In this document: positions 20,624 to 32,624 of the stretch, one piece after another
Position numbering within the stretch: the first letter of the stretch is position 1
How the letters are laid out: each line of letters opens with the position of its first letter
NCBI GenBank assembly: GCA_023055425.1
Contig: JALGPY010000003.1
Span: forward strand, 17,171,001 to 17,235,000
Direction of reading: 5' to 3'
DNA length: 64,000 nucleotides
DNA from: Linanthus parryae
Taxonomy: Eukaryota; Streptophyta; Magnoliopsida; Ericales; Polemoniaceae
Notes under the pieces: model-generated
The model's input: only the letters and a program-made list of their open reading frames with translations
The model's database searches: none
What the model was told of the DNA's origin: nothing
Made by a program: the position numbers and the translations under genes

Positions 20624-20776
20624 CGTTTACTAAAACCAAATATAGCTATTGCCCTATAGTACTATAGGATCATACGAATGATTTGAGTGTCTTATGTGAT
20701 AGAATTAAGAACTACTTATGACAGGCCTTAGACGACGGTTGAACAGAGACTAACCTAGCTTTCTTTTCTTTTTAGG

Positions 20777-23700
20777 ATGAACACCCTTGGGGTAAATGGA
20801 TCAGGGAACAACCATGCTGATGACACTGCGGGACACGGAAAGTCCCCAAGTCATGAAGTGAATGGTAATAGCCATATGGCTGGGTCAACCTTAGGTAATG
20901 GTTCAAGCAGTGCTGATAGGATTGAACGAGCTCTTGAAGGTCTTGTGAACTTGGCCGAATATAACCGTAGAACCTCCACAATAGATCGTTTTCAAGGTTT
21001 GAAACCATCTACCTTTTCTGGAGCCCCAAATCCCGTTGTGGCCGAGTCTTGGTTATTAGAGATAGAAAAGATATTTGGAGCAATGCCATGTACTGAAAGG
21101 CAGAAGGTTGAGTTCGCTACCTATAATCTTATTGGAGAAGCTTATCAGTGGTGGCTAACTATGTCTAGGAGAGAGCCCTATATGGAGTGGGTTCGGTTTG
21201 TTGAGTTGTTCAACGAGAAGTACTTCCCACAGCATCTTAGAGACCAAAAGATTGCTGAGTTTTTCACTCTAACTCAGGGGAATATGTCTGTGGCTATGTA
21301 TGAGGCTAAGTTCACTGAACTTTCTCGCTATGCCTCACATGTCGTGATAAATGAGAACCAGAACGCAAGAAAGTTTGAAGGTGGTCTTAGATGGAACATC
21401 AAAAGTAGAGTTGAACTTTTCAGGCTTCCTACCTATAACGAAGTTGTTGATAGGGCTTTGATGGCAGAGAAAGGAAATGAAGAGTATCATCAACATCGGG
21501 ATCAGAGGAACAGGAATGAAGGAGAAAGGAATGGAGGAAACAGGAATCACAATAACAGGCCAAACCATACTGTCTCTTTCAAAAGACCTGGAAACCCCTA
21601 CCATCATAATCCTCATCCTCCACGTGTCCCTAGTAACAACATACCTCCTCAGTGCCCTAAGTGTCTCAATTATCATAGAAGCCCTGTTTGCTTCCTAGGC
21701 ACTAATAATTGTTACCGCTGTGGTAAACCAGGGCATCAGGCCATAAATTGTAACTCTTTTCCCCCAGCACAACCAAATCCATCAGTTCAGAAGAAAGAAA
21801 CCACTCGAAATGAGCCAACTAGGCAGGGTAAAGCGTTTGTTCTTGTTCCAGGAGATGTTCCTTCCACATCTTCAGTTGTCTCAGGTACACTTCCTATCGA
21901 TTCTTCTATTTGTAATGTCCTTTTTGATTCCGGTTCCACTCATTCATTTGTATCATATGCTTTTGTTCAGCATCTTCTTAGGAAACCAGAGCCATTAGGC
22001 TATGCTTTAAATGTGTCAACACCTCTTGGACCTATGCTAGCAAGTTCCTCTATCTACAGGAAATGTCAAATCAAAATAGGAGACATATCTATGACTGTAG
22101 ACTTAATCCCCCTGGACATTCATGACTTTGATGTCATTCTCGGCATGGATTGGTTGTCTTCTAACCATGCAACTATAGACTGCCATTGGAAAAGTGTCAA
22201 CTTCCATACTCCATGCAAACCTGACTTCTCTTTTATCGGAAGTGGAATTGTACCTCCACCTCATCTAGTTTCATATATGCAAGCTCAAAAGTTACTCCGA
22301 AGGGGTTGTCAGGGCTATCTTGCATATATAAATGACCAATCACGGGAGGAAGTGAGACTAGAAGACATACCCATAGTTAGAGAATTTACTGATTTTTTCC
22401 CTGATGATATTAAGAATTTGCCACCAGACAGAGAGATTGAGTTTACCATAGATGTCGCTCCTGAAACTGCACCTATTTCCAAAGTACCATACCGTATGGC
22501 CCCAGCAGAGTTGAAAGAGTTGAAGTTACAACTACAGGAATTACTGGATAAGGGATTCATCCGACCCAGTACATCACCTTGGGGTGCACCTGTTCTTTTT
22601 GTGAAGAAGAAAGATGGAACCATGAGACTGTGTATAGATTATCGAGAACTTAACAAGGTCACAGTTAAGAACAAGTACCCTCTCCCTAGGATTGATGATC
22701 TATTTGATCAACTAAAGGGTGCTTGTGTCTTTTCTAAGATTGATTTGAGGTCAGGGTACCATCAGTTGAAGATCAGATCCGATGATGTTCCGAAGAGTGC
22801 TTTCCGTACCAGATATGGTCATTACGAGTTCTTAGTTATGCCATTCGGTTTGACCAATGCCCCAGCTGTCTTCATGGATTTGATGAATAGGGTGTTTAAA
22901 CCATTTCTTGACGAGTTTTTGATCGTCTTTATTGAAGATATCCTGATCTATTCCAGGACCAATGAGGATCATGCTGAGCATTTGAAATCAGTACTCAAAA
23001 CCTTGAGAGATAGGAAGCTTTATGCAAAATTGAAGAAGTGTGAATTTTGGCTCTCGCAAATTTCATTTCTTGGACATGTTATTTCAAAGGATGGTATTGG
23101 AGTGGACCCGCAGAAAATTGAGGCTATTGTTAATTGGCCTAGACCTACCAACGTCAAAGAAATTAGAAGTTTCTTAGGATTGGCCAGTTACTATAGAAAA
23201 TTTGTACAAGACTTCTCAGTATTAGCCTCTTCCCTCACCCGTTTGACTAGAAAGGAATCACCATTTAAATGGGATGATGGTTGCGAGAGAAGCTTTCAAG
23301 AGTTGAAGAATAGATTGGTTACTGCGCCTATCTTATCTCTCCCATCTGAGATTGGATCTTATACAATATACAGTGATGCATCAAAGAAAGGGCTTGGTTG
23401 TGTCCTTATGCAGGATGGAAAAGTAATCGCCTATGCCTCTAGGCAGTTGAAACCCTATGAGGTGAATTATGCCACTCACGACTTAGAATTGGCAGCAGTG
23501 ATCTTTGCCTTGAAGATATGGCGTCACTACTTATATGGAGTTTCTTGTGAGATTTACACAGATCATAAGAGCCTTAAGTACATCTTTACTCAGAAGGACT
23601 TGAATAATAGACAAAGGAGATGGCTTGAGACGATGAAAGATTATGACATCACCATTCGTTATCACCCAGGTAAAGCTAATGTTGTAGCTGATGCCTTGAG

Positions 23701-25252
23701 CCGAAAGTCCAACTTAGCCTATTTGATCACAAGTGAAGCCACCCTACACAAGGAATTCGAGAGATTGGAATTAGAAGTAATCCCGCATATAGCCTCTGGC
23801 CATTCTTATGCCCTAGTAGTAAAGCCTACACTTTTAGAAGAAATTCAAAAGGCACAATTGAATGATTTGGAGTTGAGTACTATTTCTAATGATGTGGTTA
23901 GTGGTAAAGTCTCTGACTTCTCTGTTCAAGATAACTTGGTCAAATTTAGAGGACGAATTTGTGTTCCAAGTTCACCGGAAATTAAGAAGCTCATAATGGA
24001 ACAGGCACACGATTCTAAGTTTGCAGTTCACCCTGGTTGTACGAAGATGTATAGAGATCTACGGGAACTGTATTGGTGGAAAGGAATGAAGGGGGACATA
24101 GCTGAATTTGTATCCAAGTGTCTTTTGTGTCAGCAAGTGAAAGCAGAACACCAACGACCAGCCGGTTTGTTACAACCTCTCCCTATACCAGAATGGAAGT
24201 GGGAACATATCACCATGGACTTTGTCATGGGATTACCAAAATCATCAAAGGGGAATTCAGCTGTTTGGGTAATTGTTGATAGACTGACCAAATCCACACA
24301 CTTCTTAGCCATGAAACCAACTGATTCCTTAGAGAAGCTAGCGGTCTTATATATCCGTGAAATCATACGACTTCATGGGACTCCAGTATCCATAATATCT
24401 GATCGTGATCCTAGATTTGTCTCGAGATTTTGGGACAGCCTCCAAATTGCATTGGGAACTAAGTTATGTTTTAGTACCGCCTTTCACCCACAGACAGATG
24501 GACAACCAGAGAGAGTGATCCAAATCCTAGAAGACCTACTTCGATTCTGTGTCCTAGAATTCAAAGGAGGTTGGGAAGAACATCTACCTTTAGTAGAGTT
24601 TACGTACAACAACAGTTTCCAGTCTAGTATTGGAATGGCTCCATTTGAGGGGTTGTACGGTCGAAAGTGTAGATCCCCTATATGTTGGACAGAAGTTGGA
24701 GAAAGACAAATACTTGGACCAGAGATCGTTCAAATCACTACAGATGAGATTAGAATCATTCGAGATAAACTTCAAGTTGCCCAGAGTCGACAAAAGAGTT
24801 ACAGTGACAATAGGAGGAGAGATCTGGAGTTTAGTGTTGGCGACTTTGTATTTCTCAAAGTTTCACCAACTAAAGGGGTTGTCCGATTCGGAAAGAAAGG
24901 AAAACTTAGTCCACGATACATCGGACCCTATGAGATCTTGGAACGCATTGGACCAGTAGCTTATCGAATTGCACTACCACCTGACTTGAGCAATGTTCAT
25001 AATGTCTTCCATGTCTCTATGATTAAGAAATACGTCTACGATCCTAGTCATGTGATTGAGCATCAACCTCTAGAGATACGTGAAGACTTGTTCTATACTG
25101 AAGTACCTGTAGAAATTCTAAGCCGACGTGACCAAGTATTACGGAGCAAGGTCATCCCTCTGGTGAAAGTCCTATGGCGCAATCACTTAGTAGAAGAAGC
25201 TACATGGGAACGAGAAGACGAGATACGTGAGCGGTATCCGCATCTATTCTAA
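20777..25252 (+). CDS. Tekay-type Gag-Pol polyprotein with chromodomain
   Basis: 1491 aa, uninterrupted, ATG at 20777. Order: Gag domain (about 75-240); CCHC zinc knuckle [14 protein letters not shown] (about 314-327); aspartic protease [12 protein letters not shown] (about 380); RT (about 600-770); RNase H (about 860-980); integrase with HHCC zinc module ([10 protein letters not shown]...CLLC) and core motifs TMDFV, SDRDPRF and TDGQPERV; then a C-terminal chromodomain-like segment ([16 protein letters not shown]) that in chromoviruses helps target heterochromatin. Odd point: the RT active site reads FIEDIL where the family has F-[IV]-D-D-I-L, so the first catalytic Asp is Glu720. This should weaken or abolish polymerase activity although the rest of the frame is intact. 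Confidence 0.93.
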   Translation: MNTLGVNGSGNNHADDTAGHGKSPSHEVNGNSHMAGSTLGNGSSSADRIERALEGLVNLAEYNRRTSTIDRFQGLKPSTFSGAPNPVVAESWLLEIEKIFGAMPCTERQKVEFATYNLIGEAYQWWLTMSRREPYMEWVRFVELFNEKYFPQHLRDQKIAEFFTLTQGNMSVAMYEAKFTELSRYASHVVINENQNARKFEGGLRWNIKSRVELFRLPTYNEVVDRALMAEKGNEEYHQHRDQRNRNEGERNGGNRNHNNRPNHTVSFKRPGNPYHHNPHPPRVPSNNIPPQCPKCLNYHRSPVCFLGTNNCYRCGKPGHQAINCNSFPPAQPNPSVQKKETTRNEPTRQGKAFVLVPGDVPSTSSVVSGTLPIDSSICNVLFDSGSTHSFVSYAFVQHLLRKPEPLGYALNVSTPLGPMLASSSIYRKCQIKIGDISMTVDLIPLDIHDFDVILGMDWLSSNHATIDCHWKSVNFHTPCKPDFSFIGSGIVPPPHLVSYMQAQKLLRRGCQGYLAYINDQSREEVRLEDIPIVREFTDFFPDDIKNLPPDREIEFTIDVAPETAPISKVPYRMAPAELKELKLQLQELLDKGFIRPSTSPWGAPVLFVKKKDGTMRLCIDYRELNKVTVKNKYPLPRIDDLFDQLKGACVFSKIDLRSGYHQLKIRSDDVPKSAFRTRYGHYEFLVMPFGLTNAPAVFMDLMNRVFKPFLDEFLIVFIEDILIYSRTNEDHAEHLKSVLKTLRDRKLYAKLKKCEFWLSQISFLGHVISKDGIGVDPQKIEAIVNWPRPTNVKEIRSFLGLASYYRKFVQDFSVLASSLTRLTRKESPFKWDDGCERSFQELKNRLVTAPILSLPSEIGSYTIYSDASKKGLGCVLMQDGKVIAYASRQLKPYEVNYATHDLELAAVIFALKIWRHYLYGVSCEIYTDHKSLKYIFTQKDLNNRQRRWLETMKDYDITIRYHPGKANVVADALSRKSNLAYLITSEATLHKEFERLELEVIPHIASGHSYALVVKPTLLEEIQKAQLNDLELSTISNDVVSGKVSDFSVQDNLVKFRGRICVPSSPEIKKLIMEQAHDSKFAVHPGCTKMYRDLRELYWWKGMKGDIAEFVSKCLLCQQVKAEHQRPAGLLQPLPIPEWKWEHITMDFVMGLPKSSKGNSAVWVIVDRLTKSTHFLAMKPTDSLEKLAVLYIREIIRLHGTPVSIISDRDPRFVSRFWDSLQIALGTKLCFSTAFHPQTDGQPERVIQILEDLLRFCVLEFKGGWEEHLPLVEFTYNNSFQSSIGMAPFEGLYGRKCRSPICWTEVGERQILGPEIVQITTDEIRIIRDKLQVAQSRQKSYSDNRRRDLEFSVGDFVFLKVSPTKGVVRFGKKGKLSPRYIGPYEILERIGPVAYRIALPPDLSNVHNVFHVSMIKKYVYDPSHVIEHQPLEIREDLFYTEVPVEILSRRDQVLRSKVIPLVKVLWRNHLVEEATWEREDEIRERYPHLF

Positions 25253-25284
25253 GGTACATTTTAAGTTTGGGGACCAAACTTCTA

Positions 25285-25298
25285 TAAGGAGGGAAGAG
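25285..25298 (+). other. polypurine tract of the Tekay element
   Basis: The purine run aaggagggaagag directly abuts the 3' LTR start at 25299. Confidence 0.8.
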
Positions 25299-27147
25299 TG
25301 TAATGACCACATATTTTAAAGCTTATATTACTTCAGTAAATTTCATGTTTAAGAATTTAACATTTTTATAGATGTATCCATAATTGCTAAACTACAATAG
25401 TTAAGCTCGTCTAGAAAGACACCGAAATTCACAATTTCTTATTCTATTTCTAAATTAAAGATAAAAATAATTATAGAATGATTAGTGCTAATCACTAGTT
25501 TAAGTGTTAATTAGTGCTAATCACTAGTTTAAGTGTTAATTAGTGCTAATCACTAGATTAAGTGTTAATTAAGTATGCATCTCGTGATATGTGGCTTGTT
25601 ATATGCTTGACGTGACTACATTACATGTTTATTCATCGCGGTGGTTAAGGATAAGCTTTTAGATTTAGCCGAATGAATGTGTGACACACAGGGGGACTTG
25701 TGTCACGACATCTATGACTGTCCCTGCATGCGCGACACGCAGGAAGGACACGTGTTGCGACTTGGTGAAGTATTGTGCATGATTGACACGCAGTAAGGAC
25801 ACGTGTCATGAATATGAGCTGATTCCTTGCATGAATGACACGCAGGAGGACACGTGTCACGGTGTAGTGTATTGCTATGCATGCGTGACACATAGGTTGG
25901 CCACGTGTCGCAATTTGGTGACCTTCTTTGCATGCCTGACACGTGGGGGACACGTGTCAGCGTGTGGCAGCTCTTGCGCTGCATGAGTGCCACGTGTCCC
26001 TGTGACTCGTCGCGATCTGATTGGTCGTTGACTTCTATAAATAGAGGCTAGTGCTTTAGTTATTTCTCATTCCAAAAAAATTCAAGACACACTTCCAAAT
26101 TTAGAGAAGGTCCACTGTTCGTATTTTGTTTCAAGGAAAGGAATCCCAAATCCTATTTGTTGCTCTCATAGCTACTTCGTCCCACGCTACAAAAGTGAGT
26201 AAACTTTGTCCATCACTTGTAAAAGTTGCAAAAATGATAAATTGATGAGATGCTTTGGACAACTTTTGTTGTTCTATTCACGAGACCTTATCGCTGGGTA
26301 ATAATAAGCGACGAGCCACTATGATGGCGCCAAGACATGTCAAACTACGGATATATTACTGGCCTACCAACTACTCTCACGGGTAGGTAAGGAGATATAT
26401 CAACCTATAGATCACGGACGGTTACCCACTGCATCTCAACCAAATGAAAGTGATTGAAATGAAATGTTTACTGTTCTTTCTACTGAAGTTATATTATTGC
26501 CAAATGATTATCGAAAATGATGTTTCAGTTGCTTTCACTTAAAACGAGGAGTAATCCCCTCACTGAGCTTTTCAGCTCACCCCTTTCAAACTAAATGTTT
26601 TCAGGACATGGATACGATGAAGATCAGTAGAGACCGGGATACTTTTAGAAGACCTATAGAAATATAGTTTTGTAGTATCATGTTGTGAGCTAGACTTATC
26701 TACAGTCCAATTTTGTTGTATATAGCATGCTCACACGTGCCAGATAGATAATGTATAGGCAGTACGCCTAGTCCTACTCTGTGTAATAGTTTGACCGATC
26801 ATGTATAAAAGAAGTACCGTTTGGTTATTTGAAGTTGTCTATAATTTAAACTGTTCAGTTATCCATGTGTACTCTGATAAGTACTGTCTTGTGGGATTGA
26901 ATCAAAAGTTCTTCTTTCTTATTTTAAAACTGTTTTACAGAAAGCTTTCAAATAGATTTCTCGATGTCTAAATGAGACCCCTGTATTCCAAATCGCTTCC
27001 GCAACGATTTGTTTTTAGTTCTATTTCTCATTCCGAAAGTTTCAAATTTTATTATTCATCCCACTTGATACGAAAAGAGGGCCCCATCGGCCAGTTATGA
27101 CCCTTGATCCCGTCATTAATCGGGGTCCGGGAAAGGGGGTCGTGACA
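25299..27147 (+). repeat. 3' LTR of the Tekay element (internal deletion)
   Basis: TGTAATGACC...GTCGTGACA, 1849 bp. Relative to the 5' LTR it lacks 174 bp after about 26218. The break lies at a two-base tt microhomology, as in end-joining deletions. Confidence 0.92.
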
Positions 27148-27152
27148 ATAAT

Positions 27153-28090
27153 TGTCTTTAGAATTATTAGGAATTGTAAAGTGCTTGAGTAATTTCTCCC
27201 CGACTTTTGTTTTTTAATATATACCTTCTCTATTATGAAAAGGTGAAGGATCTCTTATTAGTGACACCTCTAAGCTTCCTTTGGGTAGCGGATAAGATAC
27301 AGCGGATATGGCTTACGTTGGGATACGAGGTAGGATATGTATGCTGTCGGATAAGGCATGATAAGATATGATGGGTTACTTTGTTTGGTTGTTGCAGGAT
27401 AAGAAGCATGAAATGAATTATCATGTTTGGGTGGTGGGGATAAGAAGAAGGTTATGTGTGAAAATGACTATAATACCCTTAATGCAATGATTTTGTATCA
27501 AACTACTTGTATTGTAAATTGAGGCATGAAATGTATGAAATGTTTATAAATAAGATGTCTTGCTAGATAATGCTCATTTTGCTGCAAAAAAATTACGTAA
27601 ATATTTGACTTCATATAGTTGAGTAAGCTAATATAATATTGATATTGTACTTCGCTAGTTAAAAAAGAAACGACAATAACATTATAATGTGATTGAAATT
27701 AGAGAGTTGAAATTGTCGCTGACATTCATCCCACGAATTGAATATGTCGATTTGTCGACCAACAAACACGACGTAGTAAGTATTCTTATGATTCAGTCCT
27801 AATTTGACATGAGAGCATTTGAAACGTTAACACAACTTATGCAAAACAAATGTGTAGCTATTTTTTTCCAAAATGTGTAAATAATAGACAAACATAATAA
27901 TTAATCATAAACAATACAAAGACTTTGTAAATAATAGAGAGACATTTTTATTTCTCAAAAAAATAGAGAAACATATTAAATATCCTCTAAAAAAAGAAAC
28001 ATATTAAATAATACTGCGAACGATGCAATCTGAATACAACGTTTACAACGACGACTCCGACGACGACAACAACTAAAAATGGCCATGTAA
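27153..28090. other. AT-rich intergenic sequence, no gene seen
   Basis: There is no coding signal. A stretch at 27270-27440 (ggataagat...ggatatg...) resembles a short unclassified repeat with GGATAAG motifs. I could not define its ends. Confidence 0.4.
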
Positions 28091-28099
28091 TATTAGCTT

Positions 28100-29814
28100 A
28101 TCCGAATATAATCTCTAAACATGCCAGATTCTGAAATGGTGTAGTGCGAACTTCATCAATGAAATCAGCCAATTCCGAATTTTCCTACAAACAATTTTTA
28201 ATATTAGTTAGAGCTAACTCAAGTGGAGAACGAACACTTTTTTTAAAGATCCAAAAAACCACTACTTCCATGATCACTAACCATATATCACTTCCTGGAG
28301 ACAAGTGCCTCTTCCCTATGAGATGAGTGCAAAAGTTAGTCCAAGTTCAACAATGGATTTCACAGTAACTGCAGAAATAATCTCCCTTTGCCGTTTTGAT
28401 CAACTGGCGATTCTTCGTTTGATGCTTTTCCCTACCACACGAGAATTCCAGGTTGCCCCGCCGATACACTTAATAACACACTTTGCACACGTAATCGTTA
28501 CTTTTCTTATATCCGCTTCATTTTCCATCTAAATGTACTGTTGTTGTTGGGCAGGTATCTCCTCAAACTTGGTTTCCTCCTTTGTTTTTATGTTAGCATT
28601 CGCAACATAAATTCTCTTCTCAGTTTGATCAAGATTCGGGTCTACAGACATAATAACCTGTTAAAAGGACATAGAAGTGCAGTAGAATTACTACTAACGT
28701 TTGCAAGTGAATAGCAGCAGAAGAACAAAAACAAAAACAAAAAATTGTTTGGTCTGATCAAAATGTTAGCATGTTTACATATTCTGTCACTGCAGCTTCT
28801 GTGGTTTTGTGATCTAGTTCCCCTGATTCAGCTTCCTCATTGGAGACACTCAGTTCCCTGGTCTCGGGCTGTAATCAAACACATGGAGAGCTAAAGACAT
28901 TGTCAGAACTACACAATAAAAGAAATATAGACATATGATTCATTCATATGAAAATTACGATGGACTACAAAAAAGAAAATAAAATAAATTCAGGAATTGA
29001 CAAAGCTACCACATTTACCTTTTCTGTTACAGTGACTTCCTAAAATTTCCCCTGCTCGTCATCCTTTCTAGTGATCTCCGAGCTTTAAAACAGAATGCCA
29101 TTTCAAAAGTTGTCTTTAAATGCATCAACCGAAGTTGCTCAATGCATATCCGATCACTATTGTGTACTAGCCTGTTTATGTGGTCCAAAGTTGCTCAATA
29201 TCGATCCCCATCTTCCATCTAACACATCAAATACGAATCGTTTGTAAATATGGGAACATTTACAAATTAATTGGTTCAATCTTATCTCAAGTAACCTGCA
29301 TAATTAACTTGTTATCTTACAAACATTCATGAGCAGATTTATGGTCATACTCATTATCTTACAAAACAGATTTATGTCCATACTCATTATATTACAAACA
29401 GATTCATCATATAGTCATTACGTTACAAACACATTATTAAATTCTCTCAAAACGAATCACAAGAAGCATAGCATAAGGAGCATATTTTACAATCACACGA
29501 ACATCCAAGAAATCCAATGTGACTGACAGGGTCACAAACCGACCAAATCGAAGGAAAATAGAGTCATTGATTGACCAACTGGAAATCGAAGCAAAATGGA
29601 GTGACTGATTGACCAAATCGAAGCAAAACAGATTCACAAATCGACCAAATCGATATCAAAACAGAGTTAACATTGAGCCACAGAAGGAACACCACCGAAA
29701 CTTGAAAAAAGGTCGTCCGATGCAAAAACCAAAAAGGAATACGATAACTCACCTTAGCAGCAGCTCTCCGATGCGAAGCCGACCACCACCGCTCCTGATC
29801 GTACGTTGTAAGGC
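28100..29814 (-). pseudogene. possible decayed minus-strand multi-exon gene, unrecognised
   Basis: Several short minus-strand open segments have plausible splice edges: 29814-29753 (ATG, then donor gtgagt), 29080-29008 (donor gtaaat), 28871-28780 (acceptor tacag) and 28660-28535 (ends in a stop). A further segment at 28183-28110 follows an acceptor-like ttgtttgtag. Encoded pieces are acidic and polar, for example SVSNEEAESGELDHKTTE. One segment has an internal stop and the exon phases do not join cleanly, so this is a pseudogene or a mis-assembled guess. I recognise no family. Confidence 0.25.
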
Positions 29815-30345
29815 CATCCGAAGTTGTAGCGAAGTCGTCTCTCTCTCAACCGAAGGGGCGGCTTAAATCTCGAATCGCCAGTGTGTGCGTTTGAAAGAAG
29901 GAAATAGGGTAGAAAATTGGAGTGCTATGTTCACTTGTTGACCTCAGTTGAGGTTTAACTAACTCAATATACACTTAATTAACCTTCTTATTAAAACAAA
30001 ACGACACTAATGTGTCCCAAATACACTTAACTCTCTCTCTCTCCCCCCTCTCTTCTTTACAGCTGGGACGTGAGTTTTCGTTGCTCGTCTCGGTCCTTTT
30101 CTCTTGTCCCAGTTTACCTTGCTTGTCTCATTTTTCCTAGCTCGTCCCAATTTTACTCTCTTGTCCCAGGTTCATTGCTCGTCTCAGTCTCGCAAAATAC
30201 TTAGACGAGGATATTGCTCGTCCACTGTTTATGGGACGAGCAAATAAACAAGGACGAGTAAGTACTCGTCTGACACAGAAAAAGTTAAAATTGAAGGACA
30301 AAGGCGAAAAAAACCCATTTTATTAACATAAAATTTTAGAAACGA

Positions 30346-30804
30346 TTACAAATTAGGTTTTTTTTCATCTGGATTCCATGGAATGAAGTTGCTCACATCA
30401 CGTTCAGCTGCATCTCTATTGCGCTTTCTTCTCGTTGCATAGGTCTCTTCTGCAGGAGATGGCGTCTCATCTGGTGACGACGAGTCTTCAGCTTCTTTGG
30501 CTCTCAACTCTTGTAACCCCCAGTCTGGTTCCTCCTCTTCGGATTCCGTATCTTTAAACTCTACTAATCCTGCAACTTCATCGGAGTCTTCATCTCCAGT
30601 GTCCTCGTCGTCTTTAGTTTCCTCCTCGGTTTCAATTTCAGTTTCCTCTTCAGTGTCCTCGTCGTCTTCAGTTTCCTCCTCGGTTTCAATTTCAGTTTCC
30701 TCTTCAGTGTCCTCGTCGTCTTCAGTTTCCTCCTCGGTAGCTTCTTCTGTTTTTTTCGGCAGCTTCTCTTCTGGTTCTTCCTTGTATTGGCTGTTTTTCG
30801 CCAT
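30346..30804 (-). CDS. acidic repeat protein, 152 aa, function unknown
   Basis: The ATG at 30804 lies about 40 bp downstream of a minus-strand TATA box (CTATAAAAGC at 30841-30850), a realistic small promoter. The protein is a long Glu/Asp/Thr tract built from a 54-bp repeat (EETEDDEDTEEETEIETE type, about residues 25-80). An acidic linker and a basic RRKRNRD patch near the C terminus, possibly a nuclear signal, follow. The repeat length is a multiple of three, so the frame survives repeat changes. It sits at one end of the MULE, downstream of and on the same strand as the transposase, and may be an accessory or captured gene. I recognise no domain. Low-complexity ORFs can persist by chance. 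Confidence 0.45.
   Translation of the reverse strand: MAKNSQYKEEPEEKLPKKTEEATEEETEDDEDTEEETEIETEEETEDDEDTEEETEIETEEETKDDEDTGDEDSDEVAGLVEFKDTESEEEEPDWGLQELRAKEAEDSSSPDETPSPAEETYATRRKRNRDAAERDVSNFIPWNPDEKKPNL
30598..30740 (+). repeat. 54-bp minisatellite inside the acidic ORF
   Basis: The unit cctcgtcgtcttcagtttcc... occurs about two and a half times in direct order, in frame with the minus-strand ORF. Confidence 0.8.
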
Positions 30805-30840
30805 TGTTGATGTTAATAATTTGGTGGTATAGATTTTGTG

Positions 30841-30850
30841 CTTTTATAGA
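30841..30850 (-). promoter_or_regulatory. TATA box for the acidic ORF
   Basis: CTATAAAAGC on the minus strand, about 40 bp before the ATG at 30804. Confidence 0.45.
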
Positions 30851-31165
30851 GGGTAGAAATGGTGGGGGTAGATGAAGAGACAGAGGCAAAGATACAGGTT
30901 CATGTGCCGTATTAATTTTGCATGTTTTCAAGAGTAATAATTTGGATACATTTTCTATGCATTGATGACATAAAATATGTAACCAAATTTAAATATGTGG
31001 CTTATTAAATTCCACTACTTATATTTCTAAAAAAAATCACTACTTATCCTCTAAAAAATACAGTAATTTCATTTATTTTAATTTTAATATATTTTATTTA
31101 TCTAGCATCGACTTGTATCGCAATGTTAATTTTTAAATTTATGCAACTCTTGTTGGTATGCCCTT

Positions 31166-32608
31166 TTACATGAAATGGCTACATTCGTACGGCCCCGTCC
31201 CTCGCTTCTTTTCACGCACGATTTCGACGATTGGCCTGTGTCTTTTCTCCTTGTCCCTCCCAACTGTCACCACTTTCTTCAGTGGAAGTGGGCGGAAGTT
31301 TCTTATGTGTGAAGGTATTTCACTTCTGTCCCACGTTGCTGGGTTGGGAGGACTGTGAATTGTCCCAACATAGGCCTTTTTGTAGTAATACGGTGAATAG
31401 AACCCGCTGGTGTGACTGTACATGACCTCAAAATCGTGTTTGACATTGTAATGGCCAAGTCTCCCAAGTTCTGATCCACACGCACACGCATGTACACAGA
31501 AGACCCACATTTGTTGCTATTCGCCGCACGTGCAGGTTCCGAGGCAATATCCTGGCTGGAAGTCCACTAGATGAGTGTTCAGGTCACTACTGCAGATTTC
31601 ATACTCATACTGTGTAATTGGTCGCAAGTAAAAACCTATACACTTTTGAGAACGTTTCAACATTTTTTTCTCCCTTTTTGAAGTTAATTTGGTGTTCCCC
31701 ATTTCAATGCCCTCGATTCGTTTACCGAGGAGCTACGCACACTGATGATCGCATAGTTGGGTAAACATTGTAAGAGGTCTGTCATACCGCGCCGCTAGCA
31801 GGCACGAGTTAATCGACTCTGTATGGTTGGATGTAAGCTGCTCAAACCGCACTGTTTTACAATGTGACATTGCCCATTTCTCTAGACCGGCATCCCGTAG
31901 GTAACCTTCGACGATCATCTTGTTAACGCTGTTTACATGCGAGCACTCAACCCAAATGTCCGTCAGATGTGTCTCACAAGCCACCTTATCATATGTGTAT
32001 GTGGCACTCCAAAAAGGCCCACTCGTTGAATGGTAATGCGACATCGCGTTCATTTTCATATGGTAGCAGTGGACGTGGTTGGATAGGGGGTACACTGTCT
32101 TAATCGCATTGATGATTGCCTGGTGCCGATCTGAAACGAACGTCAAGTCATTTTGGTCCGGTCTAATTGTGCTCAGTTTGGTTAAGAACCAAGTCTACGC
32201 TTGGATGTTCTCCTTCTCCACTAGTCCTCATACGATGACGTAGCAGTGTTTCTGTCTATCAACCATTGTGCATACGACCAATTGCAGTGGTTCTTTCTTC
32301 AAGTGCGCCATATCGATCACACAATTTGGGTCGCATATAGGGTATCCCCTCAATTTTGTGAGCCAAAAGCGAGGAAAGAGTACGTGAAAACATCATTTTT
32401 GTCGACCCCGATATCCCATAATGTACCAGGGTTCAAGACCTCGCAAAGATACATGAACGCAGGAAGATCGGCATAATTTTGAGCACTGAGTACCCTGGAT
32501 CATCGATTTGGCCTTTTGAAGTGCAGACCACACAACCCAATACGAGAATTCAGTACCCAACTTTCTGGCGACCTCCTGTACTTGAGAGATTGTGGGTGTC
32601 ATTTTCAT
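31166..32608 (-). pseudogene. MULE transposase, truncated and frameshifted
   Basis: The minus-strand segments in order match a MULE transposase: an N-terminal helix region (32608-32393, ...VWSALQKAKSM), then the catalytic region with stops (about 32390-32150), then TFVSDRHQAIINAI with a following CYHMKMN zinc-like motif (32146-31733). A CxC SWIM-type remnant (about 31560-31520) and the C-terminal PPNPATW...RPLPLKK...GRDKEKRHRP region (31510-31166) follow. Several frameshifts and stops (near 32225, 32200 and 31730) make it non-functional. The 5' end is displaced beyond an insertion at 32624. Confidence 0.78.
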
Positions 32609-32624
32609 GATAAGAGGATTTCAA

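Larger units (their letters stand above)
18584..27147 (+). mobile_element. Ty3/gypsy chromovirus, Tekay/Del type
   Basis: LTRs at 18584-20606 (2023 bp) and 25299-27147 (1849 bp) are flanked by ataat at 18579-18583 and 27148-27152. The initiator-Met primer site, a 1491-aa uninterrupted gag-pol ending in a chromodomain, a polypurine tract and ~2-kb LTRs are the hallmarks of the Tekay clade. About nine base differences between LTRs are visible by eye, nearly all transitions, which indicates a fairly recent insertion with methylation-type decay. Confidence 0.93.
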
